From assembly GCF_000150275.1 (NCBI RefSeq), contig NW_002060949.1:1733836-1797835 (forward strand): a stretch of 64,000 nt of DNA. The letters run 5' to 3'. The position numbers and the translations under genes were made by a program. This document shows positions 12,651 through 31,744 of the stretch, piece by piece (the stretch's first letter is position 1; each line of letters begins with the position of its first letter). This stretch comes from Trichoplax adhaerens (Eukaryota; Placozoa; Uniplacotomia; Trichoplacea; Trichoplacidae). The notes beneath the pieces were generated by a model. It had not been told where the DNA came from. It ran no database searches and saw only the letters and a list, made by a program, of their open reading frames with translations.

Positions 12651-15600
12651 TTAATTTCCATTAGCATTTAGTAACTGGTCAGCTGCCATCCACCTACTCT
12701 TTAGAGATTTTAAGAGCAAACTCTAAAAAATATCGGAGAAGACGCTGGTTAAAAGTGTCATTTATAAGTAGTGGTAACAGTTATTCGATATTTTTGGATA
12801 TAATTTTAAATTACCTGTTGCTGATTAACGAAATTAGTATTTAACTTATCAACGTCATCATCTTCTAATGTGTTATCTAGTGGTTCGGTAGTATCGTTTG
12901 TTGAATTCTGTGCCTGCGCCTGAAAATAAACGAATCTTTATCAATTACATAACAGAAACACGTATTATTCTAATAATGCAGCACAATTGTATACGTGTTA
13001 TAGTCAAAATAGTACTTATACTACGAGCTATATACGATTACCTGTAGTTGGGAATTATCCGTATTTGTTTGATATGGGTACTGCAAATATTGAGCTTGCT
13101 GCATTTGATATTGCCATGCAGCCATATAAGCTTGTTGCATTTGATATTGTGCAAATTGGTCGTAATATTGTTGTTGATGGGGTTGATGCTGTTGCATTTG
13201 ATTCATTGTTCTACAGTTATTCATCATAAAAAGTGTTACAGTGGTAATTTCGACTACAGATTTGTCATATAATGCAAAAGATATTTACTAATTTTTTAAT
13301 TGAAGCTATATAATAGATTAATGAGATTTAAAGATACAAGTATAGATAAACAAATACTTTTTTGGCGTCGCCAGGCTGACACGAATTGGTCTTCCACCGC
13401 ATCCAGAAGCACCCTGCATCTCATTTAAGGCTCTTGTATGCTCGTTTTCATCACCAAAGCGTACAAAGCCATAGCCTCTATAAAATTTCACCAAATTATA
13501 CTAATTAGTAAGACAATAACTGAAGCAGAAGCTACTGATAGAACAAATTAGAATTTACTCGTATCTGATTCATACCTTGAATTGCCACCTTGATCGATTA
13601 CCACTGTGAAAAAGTAAATATAAGAAATGACCTTTGATGTTACTTATGCTCAGTAGACCAGAATGTGATAACAATAAATTTATAATGTAGTAAAGTGAAT
13701 GAGAAGCATTGCTTGTTCGACATCTGAGATTGTAAATATTTTATATTTTATAAAGATAATAATTGACGATACCTTTTGCACCCTTACAAGATGGAAATCT
13801 CTCACAGAAAAAATTCTACAAGCAAGGTTGTAAATAGCATTCAATATTCGCTAGAATAATCGATTAAATAATAAGCAGTATTTGAATATTGGTACTTACT
13901 CGTAATACAAGATCGGTAACATCCGGGGTTAAATCACCGACAAATATTGAAAATTCCGGGTTACTAACATTGTGATAGCAATAGTCATATTGACATAAAA
14001 AATAAATTAATAAATATTAAAGTATCATTCAATTGCATATAGTAATAAGATATCTTTTTGCCTTCTTTGAAATACAGTACGACTCTTATATAGCACTAAC
14101 CCAGCATCTCTAGCACCATGAGTAGCCCAGTTTAACTTGAACCTCTTTTGCTAGATATTTAAGGAATAACGAGTCAATAACAGATTCTTAGAGTTAAAAT
14201 TTAACTTCACTGGGTAACATAAACGGAAAAAGCATGATAACTATCTGTAATATGCATTGTCTGGATTAATTTTAAACCAATCATATTTACCGGGTTACTG
14301 CCGGGTAATGGTAATCCATTAACTTGCTTCAAGCAATCCTCAGCTGATTGTGGATCGGGGAAATCAACAAAGCAATAGCCCGCCGGACCACTAGGATATG
14401 TGTTAACATTCAAAAATTAATGATGGAGAAGATTTTACTTAGGAAAAGTAAATAACTGATTAAAAAATGATAACCATTGCTTCGTGTTAACGCAAGGATC
14501 ACTGTCATGCGTACCGTACAGATTTCAGTGATATTACAAATAAAATTATAGAAAAGATTTCGCGTACGAAAGCTAGACAATTGACTAATAAAAATATAAA
14601 CATATCAATAAATGGTAGTACTGAACTGTATCTGTACAAGTTGTAATACGGGTACTGCAGATCCTCTATCCAAAACTACGATGAGGTCATTTTGCATACA
14701 GTATCCTAGTTTCTCAAAGCAAATAATCGACTATGATTGCTTACTTAGTATAACCACATTAAGTTGAGAAAAATAGAATTTCATGTATCGTGATGAACTT
14801 AATCTATTTATTACTTACCCCACAACGCGATTTCTGATCAATTTAACCGATAAAACAGTTCTACCAACGGATGCAAAGGCATTCCTAATGAATGTTTCAT
14901 CCATGTACGTCTCCAACTGATACACATAGAAAATAGATCATTAGGGCTTGAATTACATTACGTTTAAGTTGATAGACTTATGGCTACGATTAAAATTACA
15001 TAAAAAGGTTAAATAGTGCGTGATTGCGATTACAGTTCTTTACCATCAAAGTAATTAGTAACACCTAATAATAACTAATCGAGGATAACTCTCTATGCAT
15101 ACAGATGAAATTGCCATCATTAGCCATTAGTGCATGAGAAAGCTATTTTTACTATTGAAATTAATGTAACAATGCCGATTGAAAGTCATTAGTAGTATGC
15201 AGGAAGATGTCGTCATCACTTGGAAGAGGATTTTCTTGCTACAACGTATACAACAACTGAATTCAATACAGTACATGAAGGCTGATATTACTGTATATCG
15301 TATTTAGTTGATTAGGCAGAAGTACCTCATAGACAGCTTAAAAATCATGTTTAAGAGAGTAGTGTGATAGGTACGATTTCAAATAAAGATATGAAAACTT
15401 CTAATACACTATCATGATTACAGATGTAAGGTTTGACTCATTGTCTAGAAAGATCATATTATCAAATCTAATATGACTTCCCAGTAAAAAGAGCCTTGTA
15501 ATATTCTACAGAGATGTCGTCATTATTTTGATTGTTAAGAGATTTTTCTGATTTGATTTTTGTAGCTACGTAGAGCAAATTAAAGTATACTACAATTACA

Positions 15601-16892
15601 GGAGCAATGCTGTCTGGTAGAATGGAACATTGCTTACTGTACATGCAAGTAATTTAGGTACTTCTATAGCATAGGTAGAATGTTAGCTACGAATAAGAAT
15701 GCATTGCAAAATCAATTCTATCTTAGTTGGATATACTGTACAGAAACATGACTTCATCAATGGTAGCAATAGCGATTACTGAATGAGCCCTTCCAAAAGA
15801 ACTTGATATTTTAGTCTAAAATGAAAGGCTGATTACATGTCGGATAGGCTTAATGCTAATTAGTATGTAATTATAGCATAGTGTTGAAGCAGAACACGAG
15901 AGAGTGTATTATCTTTTCAATAACAAGGTGGCCAAGTTGATGGAAAGAGCAATTTGTAGCAACGCTCGACAAAAGTCACCCTATCCAGAGGAAAAGCTGA
16001 TGACATGTTACGTAAGCATCCAGCCAACGCTAACTTTGATGTCATCATGCTATGTTTGCAATGGTAGTGACAGTCTGTTTTCACTTTAATAATATGCTGA
16101 GCAAATGATGACTATTTAAGGAGAAAAAATATCGAGCCATATTGATGTCAAATTTTTTCTAACGTTGTTCTAGTAGATCGTCTGCGGCCATTTTTGTCAA
16201 CTGTCTTCAAGTCCATGCAGTGCACACAAGTAGAGTATGTGTACTGTATGTCAGCTATGTTGATAAGATATTAAGGTACAGCTGCAAGGTTAGGTTCTAC
16301 GGAGGTGTAAAATAACCAATTTACTTTAATCCATGGACTAATTACCATCGTTTATAGACGATTTGGACCTGCAAGGTTTACTAATTGGACTTTTGAACTA
16401 CCCTACCATGTAGTAGCCATTTTTGTCTAGTATACGCGTATTGAATGATTTCAATGCAATGTGTTTCAAGACTATCCATGATGTTCATAGAATTGCTATG
16501 GTAAGGCCGCAGTGGTGTCCATTCTTTCGTAATTGTTATCATTCTAGTTTGAAGGGAAAGTCAATGATATTGCTACAATATGAGCATCATAATTTACTAC
16601 AATAACTGATTGGTATAACAAGTATGGACGATTTCGACTTGTGAGTTTTAGTATTTGGACTTTTGAACTACTCTATCATTGGAGTCGAATTCACCATAAC
16701 AACCTGCAATGACCGACAGAAAGTCAAGCCAGAAGATAATGTCATTGTTGCATCATACACCATGAATCCCTTAACGTTAGGACTATCCATCCAATACACT
16801 TGATCATTTGCACTCTACAGATTGTAATCAACAAGTAGATTAATCGATAAGAGCTCATTTTTACTTACATCTCCCATCCAAAGGGTGCTCAT
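12651..16892 (-). CDS. TRNAU1AP: tRNA selenocysteine 1-associated protein 1 (SECp43), complete
   Basis: RNA-binding protein that associates with selenocysteine tRNA and promotes selenoprotein synthesis. The phase-consistent model has exons 16892-16869, 14916-14819, 14390-14291, 14144-14101, 13963-13900, 13815-13773, 13603-13576, 13477-13358, 13210-13042, 12919-12815 and 12722-12651. It gives 288 residues, about the length I recall for the vertebrate protein. The start MSTLWMGD matches the family's LWMGDL opening of RRM1, followed by [16 protein letters not shown]1 RNP1 is [11 protein letters not shown]2 has [11 protein letters not shown] and RNP1 GYGFVRF. A Gln/Tyr-rich segment follows, then an acidic tail. 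Intron 1 is 1.95 kb; the others are about 60-240 bp. The acceptor of exon 4 is the only weak junction. Confidence 0.95.
14917..16868. other. Large first intron of TRNAU1AP with degenerate repeats
   Basis: No coding exon was recognised. Two diverged copies of a segment containing GGACTTTTGAACTA lie near 16390 and 16655, each preceded by GACGATTT and a GCAAGG/GTGAG run, about 270 bp apart. Short plus-strand frames near 15904-16089 and 16423-16605 look like chance. Confidence 0.4.
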
Positions 16893-17029
16893 GATGAATG
16901 AATTTGCTTTCAATTTCTTTGAAGTAATTTACAGCAAGGTTCCACTGGAAATGTGCCTTTGATGTCAACGTGTTCCAAGATACAATGCACATGGGCAGTG
17001 GAATTGTCTCATCTCTTTATAGTAGGGTA

Positions 17030-17440
17030 CAGCACTGTACACAGTACAGTACAGTATAGCCTTGATGTCTTGTACACAGTACGTGGTTCGCTGACGTAGC
17101 ACGCACAGTACGTACCGTCGTCTACAGTATTTACTGCAGGGGACATTTGTTTCCAGACGCGCTCCGTACTGTAGCACTTTACGCAGTGTACTGGACTACT
17201 AGTACCCATTCAGTGTAGTACAGACTGTACTGTACAGTATAGTCCCTAAGCACCAAAAGTCAAAAGCCCAACTCGGTCTCTCCTTTACCGTACTGTGCAC
17301 TGTACAGTACAGTACTGTACAGTATGACAGTGACACGGACTTCGCGATCTACAGTAAAAGTACTGTACTGTACGGTACTGTAAGGCTTCTTCTGTGAGTC
17401 CTCCAGTACTGTATTGTACTGTACTTGTACTGTATACCTA
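17030..17440. repeat. GTACTGTACAGTAC palindromic low-complexity array 1
   Basis: Dense interleaving of the pentamer TACTG with its complement CAGTA makes overlapping palindromes such as GTACTGTACAGTAC. The array sits about 140-550 bp upstream of the TRNAU1AP start codon. Several apparent frames on both strands here, rich in Tyr, Cys, Thr and Val, are products of the repeat. Two further arrays occur in this window, also in intergenic DNA 5' of genes. Confidence 0.8.
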
Positions 17441-17674
17441 GCCAGATTTATCAGCAGTGACAAGTTGTTATCACAATGGCGTCAGCTCATGCATCACATG
17501 ATATGCACATCACTCGCATCAAAGGCTATATTGTTTGCCACAAATCGCTCGTGGGAATATTCGCGCTTGACAGTACCGAAGCGCATCATCACTTTCGAGT
17601 CAACCACTTGACGCACACATGCTAACCTGAGACAATCTCTTCTAAGAAAAATTTGTCAACGGTAGTGATTTCCG

Positions 17675-18525
17675 TTTTTTCGGCCATTTTGATGACTGAA
17701 AAATTGGCTTCCATTCTAATATAAGATAGAATTTACTACATTACATGTACAATCTCCTCCATACATTACAAGTAGAAAGACATCAGACTATTTACAATTT
17801 ACCGTGCGCGTATGGTCTGTAACTTGGAACGATTTTGATTTGTTAAGAATTGACTTATTTCCTTGGTATCGCCTTGACATCCTGCAGACGGTAGTTCTGG
17901 GTCCACTGTACACTGTGTACAGTGATATCATTTCTTTGATATGATTATTATTATTATTTAACTTGCTGTCAAAGTAAATTTCCATTTTACAAAAGTTGGT
18001 TCAATGAGCGATGGTGGACTACCCAATAAAATGTCCTATACACTAGTATACAGTATATTACAAGTAGAAAGCGATCAGATAATTGAGAATTTGCTGTGCG
18101 CGTTTAAATGATTTTTGGTTAAAACTGGACTGATTTCTTTGGTGTCACCTTGAAATCGTGTAGACGACACTGTAGAGATATCGCGTTTCGTTGATATTAT
18201 TTTATTTTCTTTTTCCTGTCAAGTAAATTATACAAAATTGAGTTGAATGAGCAATACTACGCCTGTATTAATAATTTCCTCTACAGTCTCGTCTATTACA
18301 AGTATTTCCAGTACTGTACAAAGAGATTACAGTATTTGGAATTTGCCGTGCGCCTCTGCTACCGTGACTGTGAATGATTTTGGTTTCAAAATTGCCTAAT
18401 TTACTTTATGCTAATCCTAACCCTAACCCTTGATATCCTATTGTCCTGCGTGCAGTGAGTAATGGGTTTCGTTGATATACGGATATTAATTCAAGTAAAT
18501 TGTCATTTTACACAGTATATATGTA
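17675..18525. repeat. Three diverged tandem copies of a roughly 240-310 bp unit
   Basis: Each copy contains, in order: ATTACAAGTA(GAAAG), a GTGCGCG/GTGCGCC tract, ATTTTGRTTT, a CTTGACAT/CTTGAAAT segment, TTCGTTGATAT (copies 2 and 3), CAAGTAAATT, and TCAATGAGCRAT (copies 1 and 2). The copies begin near 17755, 18055 and 18295. Copy 3 carries an interstitial telomere-like CTAACCCTAACCCT near 18417-18430. It lies between the divergent TRNAU1AP and SUN genes and has no coding capacity. Confidence 0.6.
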
Positions 18526-19529
18526 ATTGCCATTCTAGAAACTTCCTTAATCCGAAGGCAGTGACTGACTACGTGTGTAATAGAAAAAGAATAAAATATA
18601 GATCAATAAATTACAGTAGTATGGTAGTACTGTATACTTTCTTGATTGTAAACTACCTGTATTAAACAACATGATGTACAGTATTAATATACGAGTCTAT
18701 GCGCATATACAGTACGATGAACGGGAATTTACTTAATAATCAACAATTCAACATCACTCTTGAAATACGCTCTACTGTGTAAATTGATGTATTATATGTA
18801 CTGTACTACAAATAATATACATATTATTAACGATATTCATTTAGATAGCTCATAAGGAAATGGCCCTGAACAATCAAACGGATTTTCCCCAAGGTGCCAT
18901 TGCTGATTGATTTATACGCGCCTAAATCTCTAGATTGAAATATTCTCTTATTTTTTTCAGAGTAAAAAATCAAACGCTCTTATATGACGTTATTTTCCAT
19001 TTGTCTTCGTACTTTATTGATACGTTCATATTACTAATAATAATAATTAAATTATTAATTAAACAAAATTGAAATTTTCAAAATTTTTCTTATAATTAAT
19101 TATTAGTTAGCAAAATACCCGACAATGAAGGACTGTTTGCGCAAGGTAAATGGACGTATAGTATTTTCATTTTTAACGGATCAGTGAAATAATTTGATGT
19201 ACATACCTTACTTTGGCTTCTTTTGGTACTATTATTTCTCTTCATAGTCCTGGGTACTATGTCTGTATGAGTTATAGTAATACATCAATCGTATTAAGAT
19301 AGACGAGCACTATGCATACTTTAAATTCAATTGAATCACTCAATGTACTTTATTACGACTAAAATACGTACTTGCCGATCCAATTTGCTATTTCCTTACA
19401 CTAAAACGCCAATTTTAACCGACTTTGAAACTCCATTATTCCGCATGTGCTACTACGAGTATTGAAGGTATAGATTCGTAAAAAGCGCTATCTTTACTCT
19501 ACTAGCGGTATTTTTAGTGATAAAATGCA

Positions 19530-19865
19530 ACACTGTGTACTTTTACTTGCACTAACAGTTCTCAAGACACTCTTATTTATTAGTAAAGTAAAGCACAATG
19601 TTTACTGGCTGTATTCAATGCAACAGTGTTGCTTTTTGACTCTTTATTTGTACTTGCACCACTAGCATTGAAGCCATTTGCTAGCAGAGTAAAACACAAT
19701 ATTTACTGGCTGTATTAAATGCAACAGTGTTGCTTTTTGACTCTTTTATTTGTACTTGCACTAACTAGCATTGAAGCCATTTACTAGCAGAGTAAAACAC
19801 AATGTTTGCTTGCTGTATTTCCAATGACAAAATTTATCAGAGTTGCAAGACTGTGTACTTTTACT
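19530..19865. repeat. Tandem repeat of about 102 bp, two to three copies
   Basis: The blocks AAARCACAATRTTTACTGGCTG and TGCAACAGTGTTGCTTTTTG recur with a period near 102 bp (around 19591, 19692 and 19794), with the third copy decaying. CAACAGTGTTG is itself palindromic. The repeat lies in the SUN upstream region. Confidence 0.65.
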
Positions 19866-20660
19866 GTACTGTAAAATGTATATGCAAAAATTTCAAGTAA
19901 CTACATTGTAGATGACGAAAGCACTACATTATTTCTCTGCTTTTACTAGTTAATACAGTATTGTATCTGTACAGTAAATGTGTTCTGCGATTTTAGATGA
20001 ATTATAACTTCTCTCAATCAGTATTAAAATAACAAGGCTATTTTGTTTATTTCGTTGCGGTAATAGTTGAGACTTTAAATATTAAGCTTTTAAATACGCG
20101 TCAATACACGTCAATACGATATTGTACGTGGATGAATGTGACTTAAAAATAGGCTACTGCAACCCAAGTAAATTGTGCAGTCTTACTGTGTAAGGTGTAG
20201 TAATAACAAAATAACTAAATTATATCGAGTATTGTAGTTAATCATTGCCGTCTCCACAAAAAATGGTAGAACCAACAGTAATGTAGATTCATATACATTC
20301 TATTACTATAGAGATTAGAGATGAAATGGGAGTACTTCTTATCCGACTATGTTTAACTGCAAATAATTATGCAATTGATACTTTTACTTACTATTAATGA
20401 CATGCAGAAGTTCCCGTTTCCAAACAAGCACCAAAGATGGGTAGCTTAAACTTTAAATAAATATGATAAAAAATATTCTAGGCTTTAATAGAGACTCTTG
20501 TAAACTGCAGAAAAACTTCCTAGCTTACTTATAAAAATTGGTAATGTTGAGCCTAAATTTTTTAAAACTATAGCTACTGTAGTAGAGACGGTACTAGATA
20601 ATATTTATATTTACAATTTATGACTAGTATCATTTCTTTCCAGGATCTTTATATTGTTCG

Positions 20661-23600
20661 ATGAAACGCGATTCCTTAGGGTCTGTTGCTGGACGGGTGA
20701 GTAGTTTTATAATACCGTACTGTAATCTTCGTCAAACAATTTTAACAAACCCTAAATTGTGTATTTAACTTACTTATTAGTTAGATTCTCTTCTTTCTAC
20801 TGTTCATTACTATTTTCTTATGTTTATCTTATTATTTTAATAGTATTTAACAAAAATAATTTGTAAATCTTGTAAATAAATCGAAATATTTGCCATTGTA
20901 AATATGATTCTATTTGGTACTGCAGAAATCTGTCAGATCTAATAATTGGTATAGGAAATACGGAGGTACATCCAGTTGGTATTAGCCTTTTATACGAATT
21001 CTATGATACATGAACTGTCGTCTATTCAGATCTTAATGATAGGATTAATAAATGAAGATAGTAAGAAAGAAATTACTGTACATAACCGTCTTTTTCTACT
21101 GTTATGTATTACAATAGCACGTTATTACTAAATTCGAATATGCGTATATAATTTGCAAGTTCATACTTTATCATTGGCACTAAATATTTTTACAGTTTGA
21201 TTCGCACGGAACAGTGCTTAATTACTTTTCTCGAAGTATACATCACCATATTTTTTGCCACTTTGCAGGAATGACTTATGATCATGGACCATTGCGAGCT
21301 CTTATAGGACTAGTACGGGTGTTTGTTATAATAATTTATACAATTTCGGCACTGATTATATATACCGATGCTGTTTTAATAATAAAGTGAGTGTAGCAAT
21401 ATTAGCTCGCGATCCCGAAAATAACTTATTTTCTTTCGATGAGACCTTTTAATGTTGACTGCCTTGTCCAATCCTACTGACTTTGCACTAACTGCAGTTA
21501 TCCAGACACTATTCGTCTATTCGATTAATTTTAATTACCAGCCTCCCCTCATCAATACATTCTTTTCTATTCTTAACTCAGGATTAAAGGTATCATCAAG
21601 ACGGCATTCATGCTTCCTTTGTATCCATCGCTTAATATCAAGACGGTAAGATTTATGTTACTCATAGTAAAAATGTCTAGCAATGATAAATATTTTGATG
21701 AGTATAGTGCATTTGCATAGACAGAACAAAACTTGATTAGATATTGCTTACTAATGTATTACTCCTTTTTCTAAACAGTCACATAAGACACCTACTCAAA
21801 CCACTCTGAATGCTTCATTATCCTTAGCAATAATAGGTATGTACAGTACGTATCATGAACCTGTTTACTTTATAAATTCAAGTAATATATTGATTATTAT
21901 CCATTTTTCTACCATTTCTAAAATTGTTATGATGGAGTTCAGTATTAGAATTTACGATGCTACTACTGTATTAGATTATTAAATTATTATGTTGATTAAA
22001 TAATTAAGCTAATTTCAGTAGTAGGTCTTACGTGTACCATTGCTGTCTTTATCTATCCTGTTACCTTCCAAAAAATTCAATCTGTTTCGGTAAGGTGTCA
22101 CTTACATAATAAAATATAATATATGTACACAGTTTAGATTTCTATTATCACCATTTCGTTTTATTGTGATACCATATATCGGCTAATTTTCTGCTCAACG
22201 ATGCGATCAAAATCCGTCAATTATATCCATTTTAGGATGTTATGTGTCATTATAGAGTGACAAAGACGCAAGATGTCGATCTGTTTAATAAAACTGTATG
22301 CTCGAATAATTTCTACGATTCAACTGTTACTGTAATGACCAGGTTATATAACAAGTTCTCGTTTCTAAAATTGTAAGTATTTTGTGTTGTAGCTAGCGTG
22401 TTATTATTTATTGCTACCGTGTCTCATTATATTTTCTGAATAGTAATCGGAATATATGATTCCAAATTATTGCTTATTTAGTGAAAAGACTAAAAGAGGC
22501 GAATCTATGGTCAAAAGCATTCGCAATTTGGACGATATAAAGGCAAATAAATGCAAATGATGTAGTACACTGTATAGTTTGATATCCTTGCTCTTGATAT
22601 TATTAGCATTAGCATTGCAAGGTATCTGTTTTAAGTTGATACGCTGCTTTCAATTTGATCTATAACTATGAATTTAATTTTTACATTTAAAGAGTACGCT
22701 ACTTACCAAATCTAGCGGAGATCCTGTAATTAAGGATACGAATAACACAAACTGTCTGAATGGTATTGGCGATAGGTAAAATTTAGTGCTAGAGTATTTG
22801 ACTAATAATAATTCTACTAAAGTTTTATTCATTAACGATACCATAAACTTCCTATTTTAGAATCCGAATTCGTGAGCTTGAAGCTGTCATTATGCAGCTT
22901 AAGTCTGAGATTCAAGAAATCAAAAGTTATCCACGCCAAAAAGTAATTCTAAGTCAGGTATTTGTAGCTTAGTCTAAGAAGATCGTGGTACAGAAAATCA
23001 ATTATGGATAATATTTTTCATTACCTAAATACGTAGGACATCACATTCAATATTCCACAAACACTCAATCGTGTATATTTGATGATTAACTACTTGGAAG
23101 ATAACTTGAAAGAGTTAAAGAAATCAATGATTAGCAAAGAGGTCCGGTAGTGTGTCTTAAATTTGACTCCATATTTCTATTAAGGAAGAATAATTAATCT
23201 ACCAGATACTTATCGATAGATTGTAGAACAAATTGTAAATTCAGCTCTTAAATTATACGATGAAGATAAAATTGGTTTAGCCGATTATGCATTATACCCC
23301 GCAGGTATGTGGTGAATATAACCAATACTTATATAAGTCTCCAATTAGGGAGATTGATCTATGCATTTATATTTACGTTCTTAGGTGGGAGAGTGATTTC
23401 TATAGGAAATACGAAGCCGTATTTGAATTCAGAAGGAAAACCTTTTCATTCGCCTAATATCATGATCCAAGTAAAACATTAATGCTATTGTATTAAACAG
23501 ATAGATATTTTCTTGCATTTATAGCTATTAAAAAGCATTAAGCAGCTTTATAATAAAGTTTTTTATTCTTTAATTAGCCGGATCTGCAACCTGGGAATTG

Positions 23601-24166
23601 TTGGGCATTTGAGGGTAGAATGGGGGAAGTTACAATACAGGTATTATTTCAAAGATTTCTATAATTTTACCGTGCTATTAGATACTTTCAACTAACTAGT
23701 TATTTGGCAGTTATCGAATATAATCTGGATTACCGAGTTTACTTTGGAACATATACCGAAAACAATAGCTCCAGCCTCAGTTACTAGTGCACCCAAGCAA
23801 TTTAGTGTTTTTGTAAGATCGATTTTATGTCGAGGTCATTTTAAATTACCGAATATTAATTTTGCACTCTTTAAAGGGCCTAGATGATATTTATGCTCAC
23901 GAAAAGTTACTACTTGGGTCTTTTACTTTCGAAGATAGCAATGTAATGAATTTGCAGCGGTTTACAGTACAGGTGGCTCAATTTTTGTTATTTCACTTAC
24001 CAAAAATCATAAAACCTGATGCTTTTGTTCCATTTTTATATTTCAGCATTTTCCGAATAGACCGTTTAATTTAATCAAGATTATATTTACATCTAATCAC
24101 GGAAGTAGTTATACATGTGTTTATCGATTTCGTGTTCACGGATTTTTAGAGAAATCTACGCTCTAA
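20661..24166 (+). CDS. SUN1: SUN-domain protein of the inner nuclear membrane, complete
   Basis: LINC-complex component linking the lamina to KASH proteins in the outer nuclear membrane. Exons, all phase-consistent: 20661-20696, 21196-21386, 21582-21645, 21779-21836, 22019-22089, 22236-22372, 22482-22542, 22693-22775, 22861-22957, 23037-23141, 23220-23304, 23385-23470, 23578-23640, 23711-23812, 23877-23972 and 24047-24166; 484 residues. A nucleoplasmic N-terminus is followed by hydrophobic segments (ALIGLVRVFVIIIYTISALI and SLAIIGVVGLTCTIAVFIYP). A luminal coiled coil comes next (RIRELEAVIMQLKSEIQEIK). The SUN domain contains GNCWAFEG, EFTLEHIPK, GSFTF and a terminal YTCVYRFRVHGF. Exon 7 must end at a GC donor (22543), making a GC-AG intron. 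Whether it corresponds to vertebrate SUN1 or SUN2 is not decidable by eye. The start codon is the first in-frame ATG supported by a phase-matched donor; extra 5' exons are possible. Confidence 0.93.
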
Positions 24167-25371
24167 AACGAAAGGATGAAGTTGTCATATGGACGTTATT
24201 CTACATTTGTTACTGATTTCATATTACGTAATGCAAGATTGGTACGATAATTACCAAAGCTACTACTGTAACTGTAATTTGCTAGTGTTTTTGAAATGAT
24301 AATCATTTATGAAGCTAATTAAATTTTGCTACTTATTGAAGCTATCCGTTGTGAATGGAAATGTTGTTATCCGAAATTTTTGTATTTTGCTTCGTAAGGT
24401 TTCTGATATCTTTGAAAGGTTCTACCGACCGTCATTGATTTAAAAAAGCGTTTTTAGCTTTCATCAGCTGTTTTACGGTCTTCATATACAGTAATATTGT
24501 TATGAGAATTGAGAAGATAGATTATACTGACTCGTTTATTAAACACTAAAATTAATGCTACGTTTTGATGAAATACTATCATTGATTTCGGTTAGACTAC
24601 TGGATCTTGTAGCTTCTTCAATTAAAGTAGACCTTCACATTAGAGGTAAAAATTATTGAAACTTTCTTTCTGGAATTAAATTGCGATGTATTGATTCATT
24701 ATTCCAAGTATCGTTACTATAATTCTGAGGCAACTGTTTAAGTACAATCAATAGGATTAGCCATTGCGATTACAGCGCAATCATGAGTATCGTTCACGTA
24801 TGGAATTTAGTAACAGGTAATTATAATCGTAAGTTAATACAATTACATCAATCTTATTAGTTAATTAAGTATTTCAATCAGTAGTTAAGCAGTAACAATT
24901 CTACTGTATATTACACACTATAGTACTGTAATTTTATTTTTAAGGGTTTCTTAACTTCGACATGAGAGATATAATTGTGATACTACTGTATAATAATTAA
25001 GCCAACAAATGATTACGACAACATGGATGGCTAACCTCATAGCCAGACGACTCCCTAATGAATGTCAGGCTGACAGATAGGTGGTTATTGGCAAGCCCAG
25101 TCGATGACCTTATCAGAACGGACTGTTTGGTACAGTAATGCCAACGGTAGAACGCTTACGCAACTCGCAGTTCGAGACTGGTTGGAACATACGGTAAAGT
25201 AGAGCAGACTGTCACAGACTCGCATTCCCATACAGTAATTAGTACTGCTACATTGGTTTGGGAGATAGTGTTAAGTCTAGCTATATTCTATTGGATGAAC
25301 CACTGTATATTTCCTGTGGTTGCGAGCAAAAAGGGTTTACTCTGGACACCTCCACGTTCAACTGCTAACCA
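24167..25371. other. Intergenic region between SUN and UCKL1
   Basis: AT-rich to about 24990, then a locally GC-richer segment at 24990-25370 just ahead of the UCKL1 start codon. The latter probably holds the UCKL1 promoter and 5' UTR. No ORF or element was recognised. Confidence 0.5.
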
Positions 25372-30721
<5,350 letters not shown>

Positions 30722-31744
30722 ATCTTTGGTTTTACAGACATCATACAGTAATGAATAGGATGAAGTAGTTATGTTATATCGTGATAGCTTCTGAAATCAT
30801 GAACGTAAATTAGATAATGATGGATAGTAAATTGCAGTGACCTGGTACCTTGTTGTTGCAGGCCTTTAACTAGTTTGTTAAAGGAGTTAGAATTTCAGAT
30901 ATGCGTATACTCCGTAGAATAGTCATAATTGTATTGGACTGTATTTATCCATAAATACTAAGAACTTTGATATACGAGTATTCTATGATATATGCAATTG
31001 ATAGGATAATGTTCGGTGGATGAAACATTTCGTTTATTCGAAGTTGCTTCTTAATGGGAATCACAATAGTTTTATTTATGCAGCTTTGTAGATTGCTTTA
31101 AATGAACGAGATTTCATGATGCCTACGTGCTGCAACTACTGCAACGCTAATGCACAGTCATCGACATTTTAGTACTGATTTAATTTTCGAAATACATATA
31201 AATGTCTAAGTTATTAAATATGGCATGTCAAGCTCAGGATTTGAACTATTGCGATTATACATATGGTTTAGAACTTTAATAAGGCATTAAAAAATTTTTA
31301 CGGGCTTTTTCTAGAAGTATTATTTGCCTTTACTATTGCGGAAGACTATTATTATCAAGTAGACTGTAAGAGTTACTAAAATACCTATATAGAAAACTGT
31401 ACATTAGGAGAAACATATAGGATACGTACATTAAGAACCAAAATACACGCGTGTAAAAATTTCACCGTGGAGATAGTACAGCATTAATATACAAAGCCCA
31501 TCGGATAGTTTGCTTCTTGAATATTAGGTACTTGGCAGGTGTAATGCGTGCTAAAATAGTGGTACAACAAGAGCGTTAACTTTAAATTTATCAGAGTTAA
31601 GAAATTTCATATCAATAACTACTCACGATAATTCTTTTAGGAGTACCAACATTTTCTGTAGCCGGGTAGTCTAAGATATAAACACAGCGTTAGCATGTAA
31701 TTTCAATCAGTTTTCCCGCAAATACTAAGTAAAAGTATTGAAGA
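30722..31744. other. Convergent intergenic region, UCKL1 and EFR3 3' ends
   Basis: The two genes point toward each other across about 1 kb. It should contain both 3' UTRs and polyadenylation sites. No ORF, RNA gene or repeat was recognised. Confidence 0.5.

Noticed and set aside
20927-20978. Exon-like frame KSVRSNNWYRKYGGTSS in the SUN upstream region
   Set aside because: It ends in phase 2, while both flanking exons join directly in phase 0 without it.
22558-22620. In-frame TGA followed by a leucine-rich membrane-like stretch, considered as selenocysteine or an extra TM segment
   Set aside because: Its end phase does not match the next exon, a GC-AG intron explains the frame, and earlier exons already supply membrane segments.
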